A DNA stretch of 64,000 bases from Coriobacteriia bacterium (GCA_013336165.1 JAAXUF010000003.1:174633-238632); one strand, 5' to 3'; counted from the stretch's first letter, positions 1 to 11,534 are shown. Program-made: numbers and translations. The notes: a model not told the origin generated them from the sequence alone.

Positions 1-1198
1 CGCGGCGTTCGTCGCCGTAGCACGCGCGACAGACGCTCCGTCGTTTTGCGCAACCTGCCATGAAATGAAGCCTTTCGTAGCCGCATGGGAGCACGGCACT
101 CACAGTCAGACCGCCTGCGTCGAGTGCCACGTCGATCCGGGAATCGCGCGGCTCACTCATAAATTCGTGGCACTGGGCGAGGTCATTTCGCACCTGCGAG
201 GCAACTACAGCTTCCCTCTAGCCACTCCGCCCAACGTACCCGACGCACGATGTGCGCGCTGTCACCCGTTGGTGACCGTGAGTATTCCGGGCTTCTCCCA
301 CGACGAGCATGAGCAGCGCGGGGCGTGCACGATGTGTCACATGAACGCAGGGCATGCGGTGACTACCGCGGATCTGGTTGCAGCGGGAATCTACAGTGGG
401 CGCTCACTGCCGAGCACGGGTACTGCCGGAGCGACAAGCATTGACGGCGGCATGGCCGATCTGGCGGGACACATCACGGTCGCGTGTTCTCGCTGTCATG
501 TGATGTCGAAGATCCCGTGCTCCTCATGCCATACAGCTTCCGCCGCCCACAAAGGCCGGCCGAAAGACTGCTCCCTTTGCCATGCACCCGGTTCGAAGTT
601 CGTGTTCACCCACCCGGTCAATAGGACCGATTGCGCAACGTGTCACACCGCTCCGGCAAGCCACGTGACCCGGCCAACCAACTGCGCGATCTGCCACCAA
701 GTGGGCGCGGCGTTTGTGTTCACGCACCCCACCGCCAGAACCGATTGCACTGCCTGCCACACGGCTCCCGCGAGCCACGCAGGTCGGTCGACTGACTGCG
801 CGATCTGCCACGCGGTCGGGACGGCATTTGTGTTCATTCACCCGACCGGCAGGACTGATTGCGTCACGTGCCACCCGGCGCGCGCAAGTCACACTGGTCG
901 CTCGACCGACTGTGCGGTCTGCCACAAAGTGGGGCCTGCTTGGGTGTTCACGCACCCATCGCGTGCCGACTGCGCCTCATGCCATGCGGCGCCCGCGAAC
1001 CACTACGGAACCAGCTGCGTCTCGTGTCACACACCGAGTCGGCCATGGGCCTCCGCGACGTTCACACATGGCGCGATTCCGGGCGGAGAACACACGTACA
1101 GGAGTTTCGCGTGCGTGAACTGTCACCCGAACGGCTACTCGACATACACCTGCGCTGCATGTCACGACAGCGCGACCGGACCGAGCGAAGAAGACTAA
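1..1198 (+). CDS. Multihaem c-type cytochrome, 5' end outside window
   Basis: The open frame runs in from before the window (first full codon at base 2), so the ATG at 65 is internal and the N-terminus is missing. The visible 398 residues hold 17 CxxCH haem c motifs. The first lies at about base 47, just after a short hydrophobic stretch (AAFVAVA) that resembles the end of a membrane anchor of the NapC/NirT kind. The middle is built from 37-38 residue repeats, each with two CxxCH motifs and a FVFTHP element. Such proteins carry electrons across or outside the cell envelope; the redox partner and substrate cannot be read from sequence. The tRNA-Leu gene follows on the other strand. The family and haem count are certain; the physiological role is not. 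Confidence 0.93.
   Translation, partial: AAFVAVARATDAPSFCATCHEMKPFVAAWEHGTHSQTACVECHVDPGIARLTHKFVALGEVISHLRGNYSFPLATPPNVPDARCARCHPLVTVSIPGFSHDEHEQRGACTMCHMNAGHAVTTADLVAAGIYSGRSLPSTGTAGATSIDGGMADLAGHITVACSRCHVMSKIPCSSCHTASAAHKGRPKDCSLCHAPGSKFVFTHPVNRTDCATCHTAPASHVTRPTNCAICHQVGAAFVFTHPTARTDCTACHTAPASHAGRSTDCAICHAVGTAFVFIHPTGRTDCVTCHPARASHTGRSTDCAVCHKVGPAWVFTHPSRADCASCHAAPANHYGTSCVSCHTPSRPWASATFTHGAIPGGEHTYRSFACVNCHPNGYSTYTCAACHDSATGPSEED
515..1003 (+). repeat. Tandem ~114-bp coding repeat in the cytochrome
   Basis: Units start at the motifs PCSSCH, DCATCH, DCTACH, DCVTCH and DCASCH, spaced 38, 38, 38 and 37 residues apart. Each unit contributes two haem-binding sites, with conserved APASH and FVFTHP segments between them. 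The pattern indicates growth of the cytochrome by in-frame tandem duplication. Confidence 0.85.
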
Positions 1199-1228
1199 CG
1201 ATGGCCGGCGCGTGGCTCAACTCACACA

Positions 1229-1315
1229 TGGTAGCGGCGGTGGGATTCGAACCCACATAGGCTTTCGCCTAGAGGTTTTTAAGACCCCCTCCTGTGCCAA
1301 TTCGGATACGCCGCC
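1229..1315 (-). tRNA. tRNA-Leu (anticodon UAA)
   Basis: Read on the minus strand this folds as a class II tRNA of 87 nt with CCA encoded. The acceptor stem is GGCGGCG against CGCCGCT, with a G-U pair at the first position. The anticodon loop CTTAAAA gives UAA. The long variable arm is TAGGC-GAAA-GCCTA, and the T arm is GTGGG-TTCGAAT-CCCAC. The long variable arm and the UAA anticodon identify leucine. It lies between the cytochrome and the ppx gene. Confidence 0.97.
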
Positions 1316-1370
1316 ATGTGCGATTGCTCAAGCGAGGCCTTTAGTTCGCGGTGCCGCCATCGGCGATCCG

Positions 1371-2321
1371 CTACAGCCCGCTGTAGGTGTCAAGAAGTAT
1401 GCCATATAGGATGTCATGCTCGCTCACCAACGTCGCGGCGAGTCCCGCGAGCGCCACCACCGTCTCGAGAATGAGCGCTCCGGCGACAATGACCGGCGCT
1501 CGCCCCGGATCCAGACCCACGACTCTGGCTCGCTCGGCAAGCGGCAGAGCTGCAAGCATCTCCAGCAGGTCTGCCAGATCCGACCCGCTTAGCGTCGAGA
1601 GGTGCACGCGCGCCGGATCGTAGACCGCGAGCCCCTGATGAATCGCCGAGAGCGTCGTCGCCGTGCCCGCAAGCGCCACCATGAGGCGCGGCCGCTCGCG
1701 AAGGGCGTCGAAGTACGGCCGCATCTGTTCCACAATCCAAGCCCGGGCATTCGCGATCTCGGCGGGTGTGGGTGGATCCGAGTGCAAGAACATCTCCGTG
1801 ATCCGCTTGCTCCCCACATCCACAGATCGGGCGCTCGCAACCTCGGGCTCATTCACGCCATCGTCCGTCTCGCGCACGTGACCAAATACCAGCTCGGTCG
1901 ACCCACCGCCGAGGTCCACGACCAGCAGGTCGTCCTCGGCGGGAAGCGTGGACGTCGCGCCGATGAACGCAAGACGCGCCTCGCGTTCGCCCGGGATGAT
2001 CTCGGGAGTGACGCCGTTCTCGGCGAGGAGCGCGAGAAACTCTCCGCCGTTCTCGGCATCGCGGCTTGCGCTGGTCGCAAGCGCTGTCACGTGCTCGACG
2101 CCGAGTTCGCGCATGTTCGCCGAGTAGCGCGCGATCACGTCGGCGACGCGGCGCATGGCGGCGTCGGAAAGCCGCCTTGTCGCGGTAAGACCTTCTCCGA
2201 GGTGCGTGATGTCGGTGCTGCGCGCGACCTCGGCCACGCCGTCGTCACTCACGTCGGCCACGAGTAGTCGCGTCGTAACGGTTCCTATGTCGATTGCGCC
2301 GAGGCGCCGTGTGGTTGCCAT
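1371..2321 (-). CDS. ppx: Exopolyphosphatase / guanosine pentaphosphate phosphatase family
   Basis: A 316-residue Ppx/GppA protein, predicted to release phosphate from polyphosphate or act on pppGpp in the cytoplasm. It shows the sugar kinase/Hsp70 phosphate-1 loop (AIDIGTVTTRLL) near residue 10, ATSASRDAENG in the middle and the phosphate-2 loop VVDLGGGSTELVFG. The length matches the short single-module actinobacterial Ppx rather than the longer E. coli enzyme. The ATG at 2321 was chosen over upstream in-frame codons because GGGAGGG precedes it and the DUF501 stop is only 4 bp away. It is the last protein gene of the mfd-to-ppx minus-strand series. Sequence alone does not separate Ppx from GppA activity. 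Confidence 0.9.
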   Translation of the reverse strand: MATTRRLGAIDIGTVTTRLLVADVSDDGVAEVARSTDITHLGEGLTATRRLSDAAMRRVADVIARYSANMRELGVEHVTALATSASRDAENGGEFLALLAENGVTPEIIPGEREARLAFIGATSTLPAEDDLLVVDLGGGSTELVFGHVRETDDGVNEPEVASARSVDVGSKRITEMFLHSDPPTPAEIANARAWIVEQMRPYFDALRERPRLMVALAGTATTLSAIHQGLAVYDPARVHLSTLSGSDLADLLEMLAALPLAERARVVGLDPGRAPVIVAGALILETVVALAGLAATLVSEHDILYGILLDTYSGL

Positions 2322-2325
2322 CGTT

Positions 2326-2838
2326 CTACCCTCCCGCGGCCGCATCTGCGGCAAGCTTCCTGCATCGTGCATCCGGGCATACGTCATCTTCCATGGCGCC
2401 CAGTTCCGCCGAGCCGACCGGATCATCCACGCCCACCAGCGCAAGCGCCATGTGCGCGTGCAGACACTTCACGCCGAGCGGATCGCGCTGACCTGCAAGC
2501 CCGACGCTCTCGCATGCGTCCTCGCCGCCGGACTCCTGGACGCGCAGCGCGCGCACAGCCGCGTCCGCATCGCGCAGCGACTGCGCGAGCACGGGATCGT
2601 CAGCTGCGCGCGCCGCCCACTCGGCAGCGGCTCCCGCGGACTCTCGGGCGCTCGCAAACTCGGCAAGACACGGGCACGTCAGCCATGCGTACGTGGGGAA
2701 CGGAGTGCCGTCGGCCAGACGCGAAGGCGAAACGATCGCGGTCGGGAATCCCCACGTGCAGCGCGCCGCCGTCCGCCATGGCTCGCGCGGCGCCCTGCCG
2801 ACCTGAGCTGCTACCAGCAGTCGTTCGTCGGCGCTCAC
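2326..2838 (-). CDS. DUF501 family protein
   Basis: A 170-residue protein matching the actinobacterial DUF501 pattern: an N-terminal VAAQVGRAPRE, a cysteine in RCTWGFP, LADGTPFPTYAWLTCPCL, and a C-terminal stretch with CLHAHMA and CPDARC. The conserved cysteines and histidines suggest metal binding, which is inference. It starts with GTG at 2838, overlapping the ftsB TGA by 4 bp (GTGA), so translation is probably coupled. Position between ftsB and ppx is the classic actinobacterial order. The function is unknown. Confidence 0.88.
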   Translation of the reverse strand: MSADERLLVAAQVGRAPREPWRTAARCTWGFPTAIVSPSRLADGTPFPTYAWLTCPCLAEFASARESAGAAAEWAARAADDPVLAQSLRDADAAVRALRVQESGGEDACESVGLAGQRDPLGVKCLHAHMALALVGVDDPVGSAELGAMEDDVCPDARCRKLAADAAAGG

Positions 2839-3419
2839 TCGACTCCGAACACAAGATCGAGAAACGCCGTCCACGGTCCGATGGGCTGCTCCGAGCCGGG
2901 TGCAACATCCGCGTCGGATGACTTTGCCGCCGAGGCGGTTGATGTGCCCGTGCTGCTGTCGACCACGATGACCGCATTCTCCCCCTGCATCACCATGCCC
3001 AGCTCTGATCGTGCGTACTCCTCGACCCCTGCGGTGGTCTCAAGGCTCGCGACCTGCGATTTGAGTCTGGCGTTTCGATCCTGCACCGCCTTGAGCTGAG
3101 CCTCCAGCTGCGCCTTCTCCCTCAGCTCGTGGTACTGCACTCTGGCCACCGGATAGTAGCTCGCAACGAACACAACCGCAATCAGGAGCGCAACGACCGG
3201 AATCGCCCAGCCGAAACGGCTTCCGGTGGACTTGCGGCCAGGCGCCGTCTTGCGCTTCTTGCGCACATCACGCACAGCGGCAGGAACGGGCGCACCACGA
3301 CGTGCGGAAACGCTTGGGGTTTTTGGGGAGGCCGAAAACGACGCGGCGCGGGTTCCCCTCTTTTCGGGTACCCGACGTGCGTTCGCTGAAGCCCCTTGCT
3401 GCGTATTCTTCGGTGTCAT
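2835..3419 (-). CDS. ftsB: FtsB/DivIC-type septum formation initiator
   Basis: A 194-residue bitopic membrane protein. About 70 basic, proline- and serine-rich cytoplasmic residues are followed by one membrane helix (AIPVVALLIAVVFVASYYPV), a coiled coil starting at YHELREKAQLEAQLKAVQ and a short extracytoplasmic tail with EYARSELGMV, the DivIC/FtsB signature. It should act with FtsL and FtsQ in the divisome. The long basic N-terminal extension is common in Actinobacteria. The start is uncertain: ATG at 3419 has a GAGGG only one base away, and an in-frame TTG at 3434 has no clear ribosome site. Its neighbours pyk, DUF501 and ppx fit the actinobacterial locus. Confidence 0.88.
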   Translation of the reverse strand: MTPKNTQQGASANARRVPEKRGTRAASFSASPKTPSVSARRGAPVPAAVRDVRKKRKTAPGRKSTGSRFGWAIPVVALLIAVVFVASYYPVARVQYHELREKAQLEAQLKAVQDRNARLKSQVASLETTAGVEEYARSELGMVMQGENAVIVVDSSTGTSTASAAKSSDADVAPGSEQPIGPWTAFLDLVFGVE

Positions 3420-3535
3420 ACCCTCAGAGTCCAATATGCAGGCCAGCGATTGGGGACGGTCAAATCAACCGTACTTGGGCCAAATAGTAGCACACGCCAA
3501 AGGAGTCTGTCCTCATTCGGGGCATCCCCAGAAAG

Positions 3536-4948
3536 CTAGACTTGGCGTACGAAGATCAAGTCCGTGCTTCCGGATTCGACAGGCCCCCTGCCTGCGGTGA
3601 TCGCGATCCACGACCCCAGTTCCGCCAGACCAGCCCCTAGCAGCATCTCCGCAGCGCTGTCGAAGAGCGCGTCGGTGTCTTTGGCAAAGGGAACGACCAG
3701 CGTGCGCACTCCCCACACGAGGCTGAGCCTGCAGGCGACTTGGGCGGAGGGCGTGACGGCGATGATGGGGGATGCCGGGCGGTGTTGCGAGACCGCAAGC
3801 GCCGTGGCACCCGAGCGGGTGACGGTCACGATCGCGGCGAGGCGCAGGTCGGCGGCGAGACTGCAGACCGCCGCGCTGACCGCCTGCTGCACACTCGCGC
3901 TGCGCTCGGCGGGACTCTCCTGCGGCGTAACGACGATGTCGGCCTCGGCCGTGGCGGCGATGCGCGCCATCGTCTGAACCGCTTCGGCGGGATAGCGACC
4001 GACGGCCGTCTCGGCGGAGAGCATGCACGCGTCGACGCGTTGGAAGATCGCGTTGGCAACGTCGCTGGCCTCCGCGCGCGTGGGGCGCGCAGCTGAGGTC
4101 ATCGACTCCAGCATCTGAGTGGCGACGATCACCGGCTTGCCTGCTGCCCGGGCTGCGGCGATGATGCGCCGCTGAATGACCGGGACCTCCTCGGGTGAAG
4201 TTTCCACGCCGAGGTCACCGCGCGCGACCATGACCGCATCGGCCGCCGAGACGATTCCCGCGATCACCGGAACGGCCTCGTGCTTCTCGATCTTGGCAAT
4301 GATGGGGATCGCACGACCGGGTGGCATCAGGGCGCGCATCGCGTCAACATCGGCGGCGCAGCGCACGAACGACTGGCCGATGAAGTCGACGCCCACATGC
4401 AGCGCCCACTCCAGCACGGCGCGGTCCCGAGGCGTGATAGCTTCCGCGCCGAGGGTGACACCGGGAACGTTGACGCCCTTCCCGCTTGAGATCGGCCCGC
4501 CGCTTACCACTCGGGTGATGACGTCGCGGCCCGTGACACCGGTGACGACGAGCTCGATGCGGCCGTCGTCGAACAGCACGCGGTCTCCGACCGTGACGTC
4601 CGCAGCCAGTCCCGGGTAGGTGAGGAAAGCGCCGCGCGCGTCGCCGACCGCATCGTCTGGGGGTGCCTCCGCAAGCAGCGTGAACGGCTCCCCCGCCGCA
4701 AGCGTGGTGCCCTCGGCGATCGGGCCGAGGCGCAGCTTGGCTCCGGGAAGATCGACCAGCACACCGATCTCGCGGCCGATACGCCGGGCCGTCTCGCGCA
4801 CCGCCGCATACCGCGCGGCGAGTTCATCGGCAGTGCCATGCGCGGCGTTGAGCCGCACAACGTCGACGCCCGCGGCCAGAACCGCCTCAAGTACTCCGGG
4901 CGCATCGGTAGCAGGCCCGACGGTGGCGATGATCTTCGTGCGACGCAC
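3536..4948 (-). CDS. pyk: Pyruvate kinase
   Basis: A 470-residue enzyme that converts phosphoenolpyruvate and ADP to pyruvate and ATP in lower glycolysis. Near the start are RRTKIIATVGPA and VRLNAAHG, where the usual N-F-S-H motif reads N-A-A-H. The metal and substrate region reads PIIAKIEKHEAV and MVARGDLGVE, followed by ATQMLESM with the conserved TR pair (ARPTRAEASDVANAI). A C-terminal alpha/beta domain follows. The GTG start at 4948 is preceded by GGGAGGCGA. It lies directly downstream of enolase, so the last two glycolytic steps are adjacent. Confidence 0.97.
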   Translation of the reverse strand: MRRTKIIATVGPATDAPGVLEAVLAAGVDVVRLNAAHGTADELAARYAAVRETARRIGREIGVLVDLPGAKLRLGPIAEGTTLAAGEPFTLLAEAPPDDAVGDARGAFLTYPGLAADVTVGDRVLFDDGRIELVVTGVTGRDVITRVVSGGPISSGKGVNVPGVTLGAEAITPRDRAVLEWALHVGVDFIGQSFVRCAADVDAMRALMPPGRAIPIIAKIEKHEAVPVIAGIVSAADAVMVARGDLGVETSPEEVPVIQRRIIAAARAAGKPVIVATQMLESMTSAARPTRAEASDVANAIFQRVDACMLSAETAVGRYPAEAVQTMARIAATAEADIVVTPQESPAERSASVQQAVSAAVCSLAADLRLAAIVTVTRSGATALAVSQHRPASPIIAVTPSAQVACRLSLVWGVRTLVVPFAKDTDALFDSAAEMLLGAGLAELGSWIAITAGRGPVESGSTDLIFVRQV

Positions 4949-4984
4949 ACTCGCCTCCCGTCGGACCTGCAGTGAAGTTCGTTT

Positions 4985-7055
<2,071 letters not shown>

Positions 7056-7087
7056 GTTCCCCCCAGCCTGTGGTGCCCGGCGCGGCG

Positions 7088-8086
7088 CTATTGGGCGGTC
7101 GCTGTCGTTGATGAGCTGGCCTTCTCGGCCGCCGCTTTGAGCTCGGCGTCGACGATCTCGATCGTGGCCTTCTTGCGCAACCCTGCGAGGAAGTTCTGGT
7201 AGGCGTCCGTGCGCCGCTGCGCGAGGATCGTCTGCTCTATCTGGGTGCGAACCGCGGAGAGCGGCTGCTGGCTTGCCTCACGAGTATCGGTCACCAGGAT
7301 GATGTGCCATCCGTACGGCGATTCGACCAAACCGGACATCTGCCCCTTGCCGAGCTTGTCGAGTCCTGCCTGGAACTCGGTCACGTAGGGCGCCGTGGGC
7401 CAGCCAAGATCGCCGCCGTTAACCGCACTCGCAGTGTCTATCGAGTACTGCTTTGCCAGAGCCGCAAAGTCCCCGCCCGCCTTGAGCTGCGCCAAGATCT
7501 TCTCGGCAGTGGCTTTGTCTTCCGGCTTGAAGAGGATGTGCGAGGCTCGCTTGGCGGCCTTCTGGTAGTAGTCGGTCTTGTGCTTGTCGTAGTAGTCTTG
7601 GACCTCGACGTCGGAAACGTTCGTGCCCGGTGACAGCGAGTCGATGAGCTTCTGCGTGGTCAGCTGGCTTTCGATCTTTGCTTTGAGAGTTGCCAGCGTG
7701 AAGCCTGCGCTCTTGAGCGCGGCATCAAACTGCGTCGGATCGGAAAAACCGCTCTTGAGCTGGTCGAGTTGTGCCTGGACCTCGTCGGCTGATACGGTGA
7801 TCTTGGCGTCCTTCGCAGCCTTCGCAAGCAGGATCTCGTCGATCATGCTGTCCAGAAGCGTCTGCCGGTATTCGAGCGTGACAGTGGCGGAATCGGTGCC
7901 GCTGAACATATCCGGATACTGTTTCTTGAGCTGGTCGAGCTGGGTGTTGAGTTCGGTCTCGGTGACGACCTGCCCATCAACCCTAGCGGCGACGTCGGAC
8001 TCGGCAGACTTGCATCCCGCCAGTCCGAGGGCACCGAGCAGCAGCCCGCAGACAGCCAGCGCACAGACAAAACGGGTGGACTTCAC
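7088..8086 (-). CDS. Foldase lipoprotein, parvulin-type (PrsA/SurA-like)
   Basis: A 332-residue secreted lipoprotein. The signal peptide ends in the lipobox LAGC, with the lipidated cysteine at residue 25, followed by a SurA/PrsA N-terminal chaperone region. A PPIC-type peptidyl-prolyl isomerase domain spans about residues 190-285: ASHILFKPEDKATAEKIL, then GGDLGW, SGLVESPYGWHIILV. It should help fold exported proteins on the outer face of the membrane. The GTG at 8086 was chosen because GGAGGA sits 8 bases upstream and a signal peptide begins there; an upstream extension would break the signal sequence. It lies between mfd and mazG. Confidence 0.93.
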   Translation of the reverse strand: MKSTRFVCALAVCGLLLGALGLAGCKSAESDVAARVDGQVVTETELNTQLDQLKKQYPDMFSGTDSATVTLEYRQTLLDSMIDEILLAKAAKDAKITVSADEVQAQLDQLKSGFSDPTQFDAALKSAGFTLATLKAKIESQLTTQKLIDSLSPGTNVSDVEVQDYYDKHKTDYYQKAAKRASHILFKPEDKATAEKILAQLKAGGDFAALAKQYSIDTASAVNGGDLGWPTAPYVTEFQAGLDKLGKGQMSGLVESPYGWHIILVTDTREASQQPLSAVRTQIEQTILAQRRTDAYQNFLAGLRKKATIEIVDAELKAAAEKASSSTTATAQ

Positions 8087-8117
8087 TGTCGGAGTCCTCC
8101 TGACATGGTTGATGAGT

Positions 8118-11100
8118 TCACGAAAGTATAGCATCCAGCATGCCGAGAGCCCCCGCCGTCACAGACTCTCCATAGCCCAGGGGCATCGCAAGTTTGCGCT
8201 CCCGCTCGATCCACACGGCTCCGCGTTTGGCGAGTTGGCCGCGCGTCTCGTCGGAAAGCGTCAGCGGAGCGATGGTAAGACGCCGCCGCACGACCGCGAT
8301 GTTCGTCGCCCCCGCGTCTGCGGCAAGCGCCTTGATGCGCGAGATATCGACGAGGTTCCTGGTCGGTTCCGGCAGCACGCCGTAGCGCTCGGCCAGCTCC
8401 GTCGCAACGGCGTCGACCGCCTCGATCGAGGGCGATCCGGCGAGGCGGCGATAGTAGCGCACACGTTCGTCGGCAGCTTCCACGAACGCCTCGGGGATGA
8501 ATGCAGAAATCGGCAGGTCCACGCGGATGTCAGGATGCGCCGAGACGGGTTCGCCGCGCGCTTCGGAGACCGCGTCGGCGAGCATGGACGCGAACAGGTC
8601 GAAGCCGACCGCCGAGAGCTGGCCGGACTGCTCGGCGCCCAGAAGCGAGCCTGCGCCGCGGATCTCGAGGTCGCGCATGGCGATCTTGATGCCGCTGCCA
8701 AGCTCGGTGTTCTCGCCGATGGCTGTCAGACGCTCGATCGCAGTCTCGGTAAGCGCTGCCGTGCGGGGGAAGAGGAAGTACGCGTACGCCTTGACATGAC
8801 TGCGGCCTACGCGGCCCTTGAGCTGGTAGAGCTGCGCCAAGCCGAGGCGCTGGCTGTCCTCGATGATGAGCGTGTTGGTGTGTGGGTTGTCGATGCCCGA
8901 CTCGATGATGGTCGTCGCGACAAGCACGTCGATCTCGTTGGCGGAAAACGCCTCCATGACGCGCTCGAGCTCGCGCTCCGACATCTGCCCGTGCGCCACG
9001 CCGATACGCGCTTCGGGGGCCGCCGTCAGCACGCGCCGCACAGCGTCGTCGATGGTCTTGACGCGGTTCGAGACGTAGTAGACCTGCCCGCCGCGCTCCA
9101 ATTCGCGCCGCACCGCTCCCGACACGACGTCCTCGTCCCACTCGCCCACATGCACGTTGACCGGAAACCTGTTTGCCGGCGGCGTATCGATGACGCTCAT
9201 GTCGCGAACGCCCGAGAGCGACATCTGCAGCGTGCGCGGAATGGGCGTTGCCGAGAGCGCCAGCACGTCGATCTGCTCGCGCAGGTTCTTGATGTGCTCC
9301 TTGTGTTCGACGCCAAACCGCTGTTCCTCGTCGATGATGACGAGTCCTAGGTCCCGAGGCGCGACGTCGCGGGACAGCAGCCTGTGCGTCCCCACGATCA
9401 CATCCACCGGGCCCGCAGCAAACCCCTCAAGGGCGACCTGCTGCTGCGCATCACTGCGGAAACGCGAGAGAACCTCGACCCTCACGCCGAACGGCGCGAA
9501 TCGCTCGGAAAGGTTGGTGAAGTGCTGCTGCGCCAAAATCGTCGTCGGGCACAGAACCATGACTTGCTTGCCGTCCTGCGTGGCCTTGAACGCCGCCCGG
9601 ATGGCGACCTCGGTCTTGCCGTAGCCCACGTCGCCGCAGATCAAACGGTCCATCGGCTTGTCGGACTCCATGTCGGCTTTCACGTCGGCGATGGCAGCGA
9701 GCTGGTCGGGCGTCTCCTCGTACGGGAACGCGGCTTCCATCTCGCACTGCCACGTCGTGTCCGCACTGTAAGCGTAGCCGGTGACGGTGGAGCGGCGTGC
9801 GTACAGGTCGACCAGATCGAACGCGAGCTTGCGAGCGGCGACGCGGGCACGGCCGGTCGAACGCGTCCAGTCGGCGGTGTTCAGGCGTGTGACCTTGGGG
9901 GCACTACCGTCCGGGCCCACGTACTTGGTGATGCGGTCGATCTGCTCGACCGGCACGTAGAGCTTGTCGCCCTTGGCGTACTCGAGCAGCAGGTAATCGT
10001 GCTCCTGGCCGAGAACCTCCTGGCGCACCATCTCGCTGAACAGCGCGATGCCGTGCGTGGCGTGGACGACGTAGTCGCCGGGCGAGAACGAGAACGTGAA
10101 CTGCGTGGGGTCGATCTGCCTGCGCGCTCGGCGTGTGGCAGACCTCGGGTGGATGTCGTCGACCGAGATCACCGCGACGTGCGCCTCGGCAACGACGTAG
10201 CCTGCGGGAACGTCCGCATCGCTCAGGTCGATCCGGGTGCGGGAAAGCGGCTGGGAGTCGTGAGCACCTTCGGCGTCCGCATGCTCCGCATGGTCGCGCT
10301 CGACCGACACAGCGAGGCCGGCTTCGACCAGCGTATCGCGCAGACGACCGCGCACCCGGCGGTCGGGAACGGCGATCGCAACCGCGTAGCCGGCCGACAG
10401 AAGCGAGCGCACGCCGCCGACGAATCTCTCTTCGCCGCCGGAGACCTCGGGACGCCGTGCCGAGAACTGCGCGTCGACCCCGGCGCCAGCGCGGTGCAGC
10501 GAAAGCAGCGTCAGGCGCTGGCGGGCGCCAAAGTCGAGCTGCGCGGGTGGGATATAGAGTCCTGAGAGCGAAACGCCCGCCGCCTTCGCGAGCGGCTCAA
10601 GCTCCTCGGTGCGGCGCACGGTGTCGTCGAAGAGCGAACGCGGCTCAGCCACGACGACGAGCGTGTCGGAACCGAGATACTCGGTAGGCATCCCGACCCG
10701 CTTGTAGAACAGCGGCAGGTACTTCTCGATGCCGTTGAAGTAGACGCCCTGGCGGATGCGCTCCAGATCGTGCGCCGACTCCGGGTCGCGGCGGGCCTTC
10801 TCGGCCAGGGTCTTCTCGGCGAACTCGGCGGCACGGGAGGAAAGCGCCATCTCGCGGCAGGGGTGGATGTGCGCGGGTTCGGCGGTGCCGATGGTCTGGC
10901 CGGTTGAAGGCACATAGCGGCGCAGCGTCTCAATCTCGTCGCCAAAGAGCTCGGCGCGCACAGGAGCGCTCTCGTCGGCGCCGAAGACATCCAGCACACC
11001 TCCGCGCACCGCAAACTGCCCGGGTTCCTCGGCGGTCTCGACGCGCTCGTAGCCCATGCGGGCAAGCTGCGAGGCAGCCTCCTTGAGGTCAAGCACCGCA

Positions 11101-11534
11101 CCTTGCGCCAGCGCGAGCGGCTCGAAGACGTGGCTTCCTTGCGGCGGCACCGCGCGCAGAAACGCCCGCGCCGAGGCCACCACGATGACGGGCGAGTTCT
11201 TGTCGAGCGCGTAGAGCGCACGTGAGCGGGCACCCACCTCGGCGAGGGCGGGAGCATGGTCGCTCCACGGCAGGTCAGTGCGATCGGGGTAGCGCAGCAC
11301 GCGCTCCTGGCCGAGAAGCGCGGCCGCCTGACGCCAGAACCTCTCGGCGTTCTCTTCGCCCGACATCACGACAAGCACCGGCCGAGGCGCAGCCGAGTAG
11401 ATCGCCGAGACGAGCGCGGGACGCACGAGACCGGGTGCGGCGAGCGCGGCGTCGGCGCCCTCGCTCAGAAGTCCGGTGACGGTGGCGTAGGGTTTGGCGG
11501 TGGCAAACGACGCTGCGAGGCGGTCGATGAGCAT
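8118..11534 (-). CDS. mfd: Transcription-repair coupling factor Mfd
   Basis: A 1138-residue translocase that removes RNA polymerase stalled at DNA lesions and recruits UvrA. It has the UvrB-like N-terminal region, the polymerase-interacting CarD-like domain (FSFSPGDYVVHATHGIALF), Walker A GDVGYGKTEVAIRAAF, the DEEQ box (IIDEEQRFGV), TATPIPRTL, the helicase lobe with TTIIESGIDNPHTNT and QLKGRVGR, and the C-terminal TRCF domain. ATG at 11534 (MLIDRLAASF) is favoured, with AAGGAG upstream. It probably leads the minus-strand operon down to ppx. Confidence 0.97.
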   Translation of the reverse strand: MLIDRLAASFATAKPYATVTGLLSEGADAALAAPGLVRPALVSAIYSAAPRPVLVVMSGEENAERFWRQAAALLGQERVLRYPDRTDLPWSDHAPALAEVGARSRALYALDKNSPVIVVASARAFLRAVPPQGSHVFEPLALAQGAVLDLKEAASQLARMGYERVETAEEPGQFAVRGGVLDVFGADESAPVRAELFGDEIETLRRYVPSTGQTIGTAEPAHIHPCREMALSSRAAEFAEKTLAEKARRDPESAHDLERIRQGVYFNGIEKYLPLFYKRVGMPTEYLGSDTLVVVAEPRSLFDDTVRRTEELEPLAKAAGVSLSGLYIPPAQLDFGARQRLTLLSLHRAGAGVDAQFSARRPEVSGGEERFVGGVRSLLSAGYAVAIAVPDRRVRGRLRDTLVEAGLAVSVERDHAEHADAEGAHDSQPLSRTRIDLSDADVPAGYVVAEAHVAVISVDDIHPRSATRRARRQIDPTQFTFSFSPGDYVVHATHGIALFSEMVRQEVLGQEHDYLLLEYAKGDKLYVPVEQIDRITKYVGPDGSAPKVTRLNTADWTRSTGRARVAARKLAFDLVDLYARRSTVTGYAYSADTTWQCEMEAAFPYEETPDQLAAIADVKADMESDKPMDRLICGDVGYGKTEVAIRAAFKATQDGKQVMVLCPTTILAQQHFTNLSERFAPFGVRVEVLSRFRSDAQQQVALEGFAAGPVDVIVGTHRLLSRDVAPRDLGLVIIDEEQRFGVEHKEHIKNLREQIDVLALSATPIPRTLQMSLSGVRDMSVIDTPPANRFPVNVHVGEWDEDVVSGAVRRELERGGQVYYVSNRVKTIDDAVRRVLTAAPEARIGVAHGQMSERELERVMEAFSANEIDVLVATTIIESGIDNPHTNTLIIEDSQRLGLAQLYQLKGRVGRSHVKAYAYFLFPRTAALTETAIERLTAIGENTELGSGIKIAMRDLEIRGAGSLLGAEQSGQLSAVGFDLFASMLADAVSEARGEPVSAHPDIRVDLPISAFIPEAFVEAADERVRYYRRLAGSPSIEAVDAVATELAERYGVLPEPTRNLVDISRIKALAADAGATNIAVVRRRLTIAPLTLSDETRGQLAKRGAVWIERERKLAMPLGYGESVTAGALGMLDAILS

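Noticed and set aside
515..1003. Regular repeats that might be a CRISPR array
   Set aside because: The units are 114 bp, coding and in frame, and hold haem motifs. There are no unique spacers or cas genes.
7623..9350. A 575-codon plus-strand open frame across the foldase and mfd genes
   Set aside because: It lies antisense to two clearly conserved genes, has no recognisable motifs and is explained by high GC, which removes stop codons from the opposite strand.
9384..10565. A 393-codon plus-strand frame inside mfd
   Set aside because: It is an antisense shadow of the Mfd helicase domains, rich in Arg, Asp, Gly and Leu with no domain.
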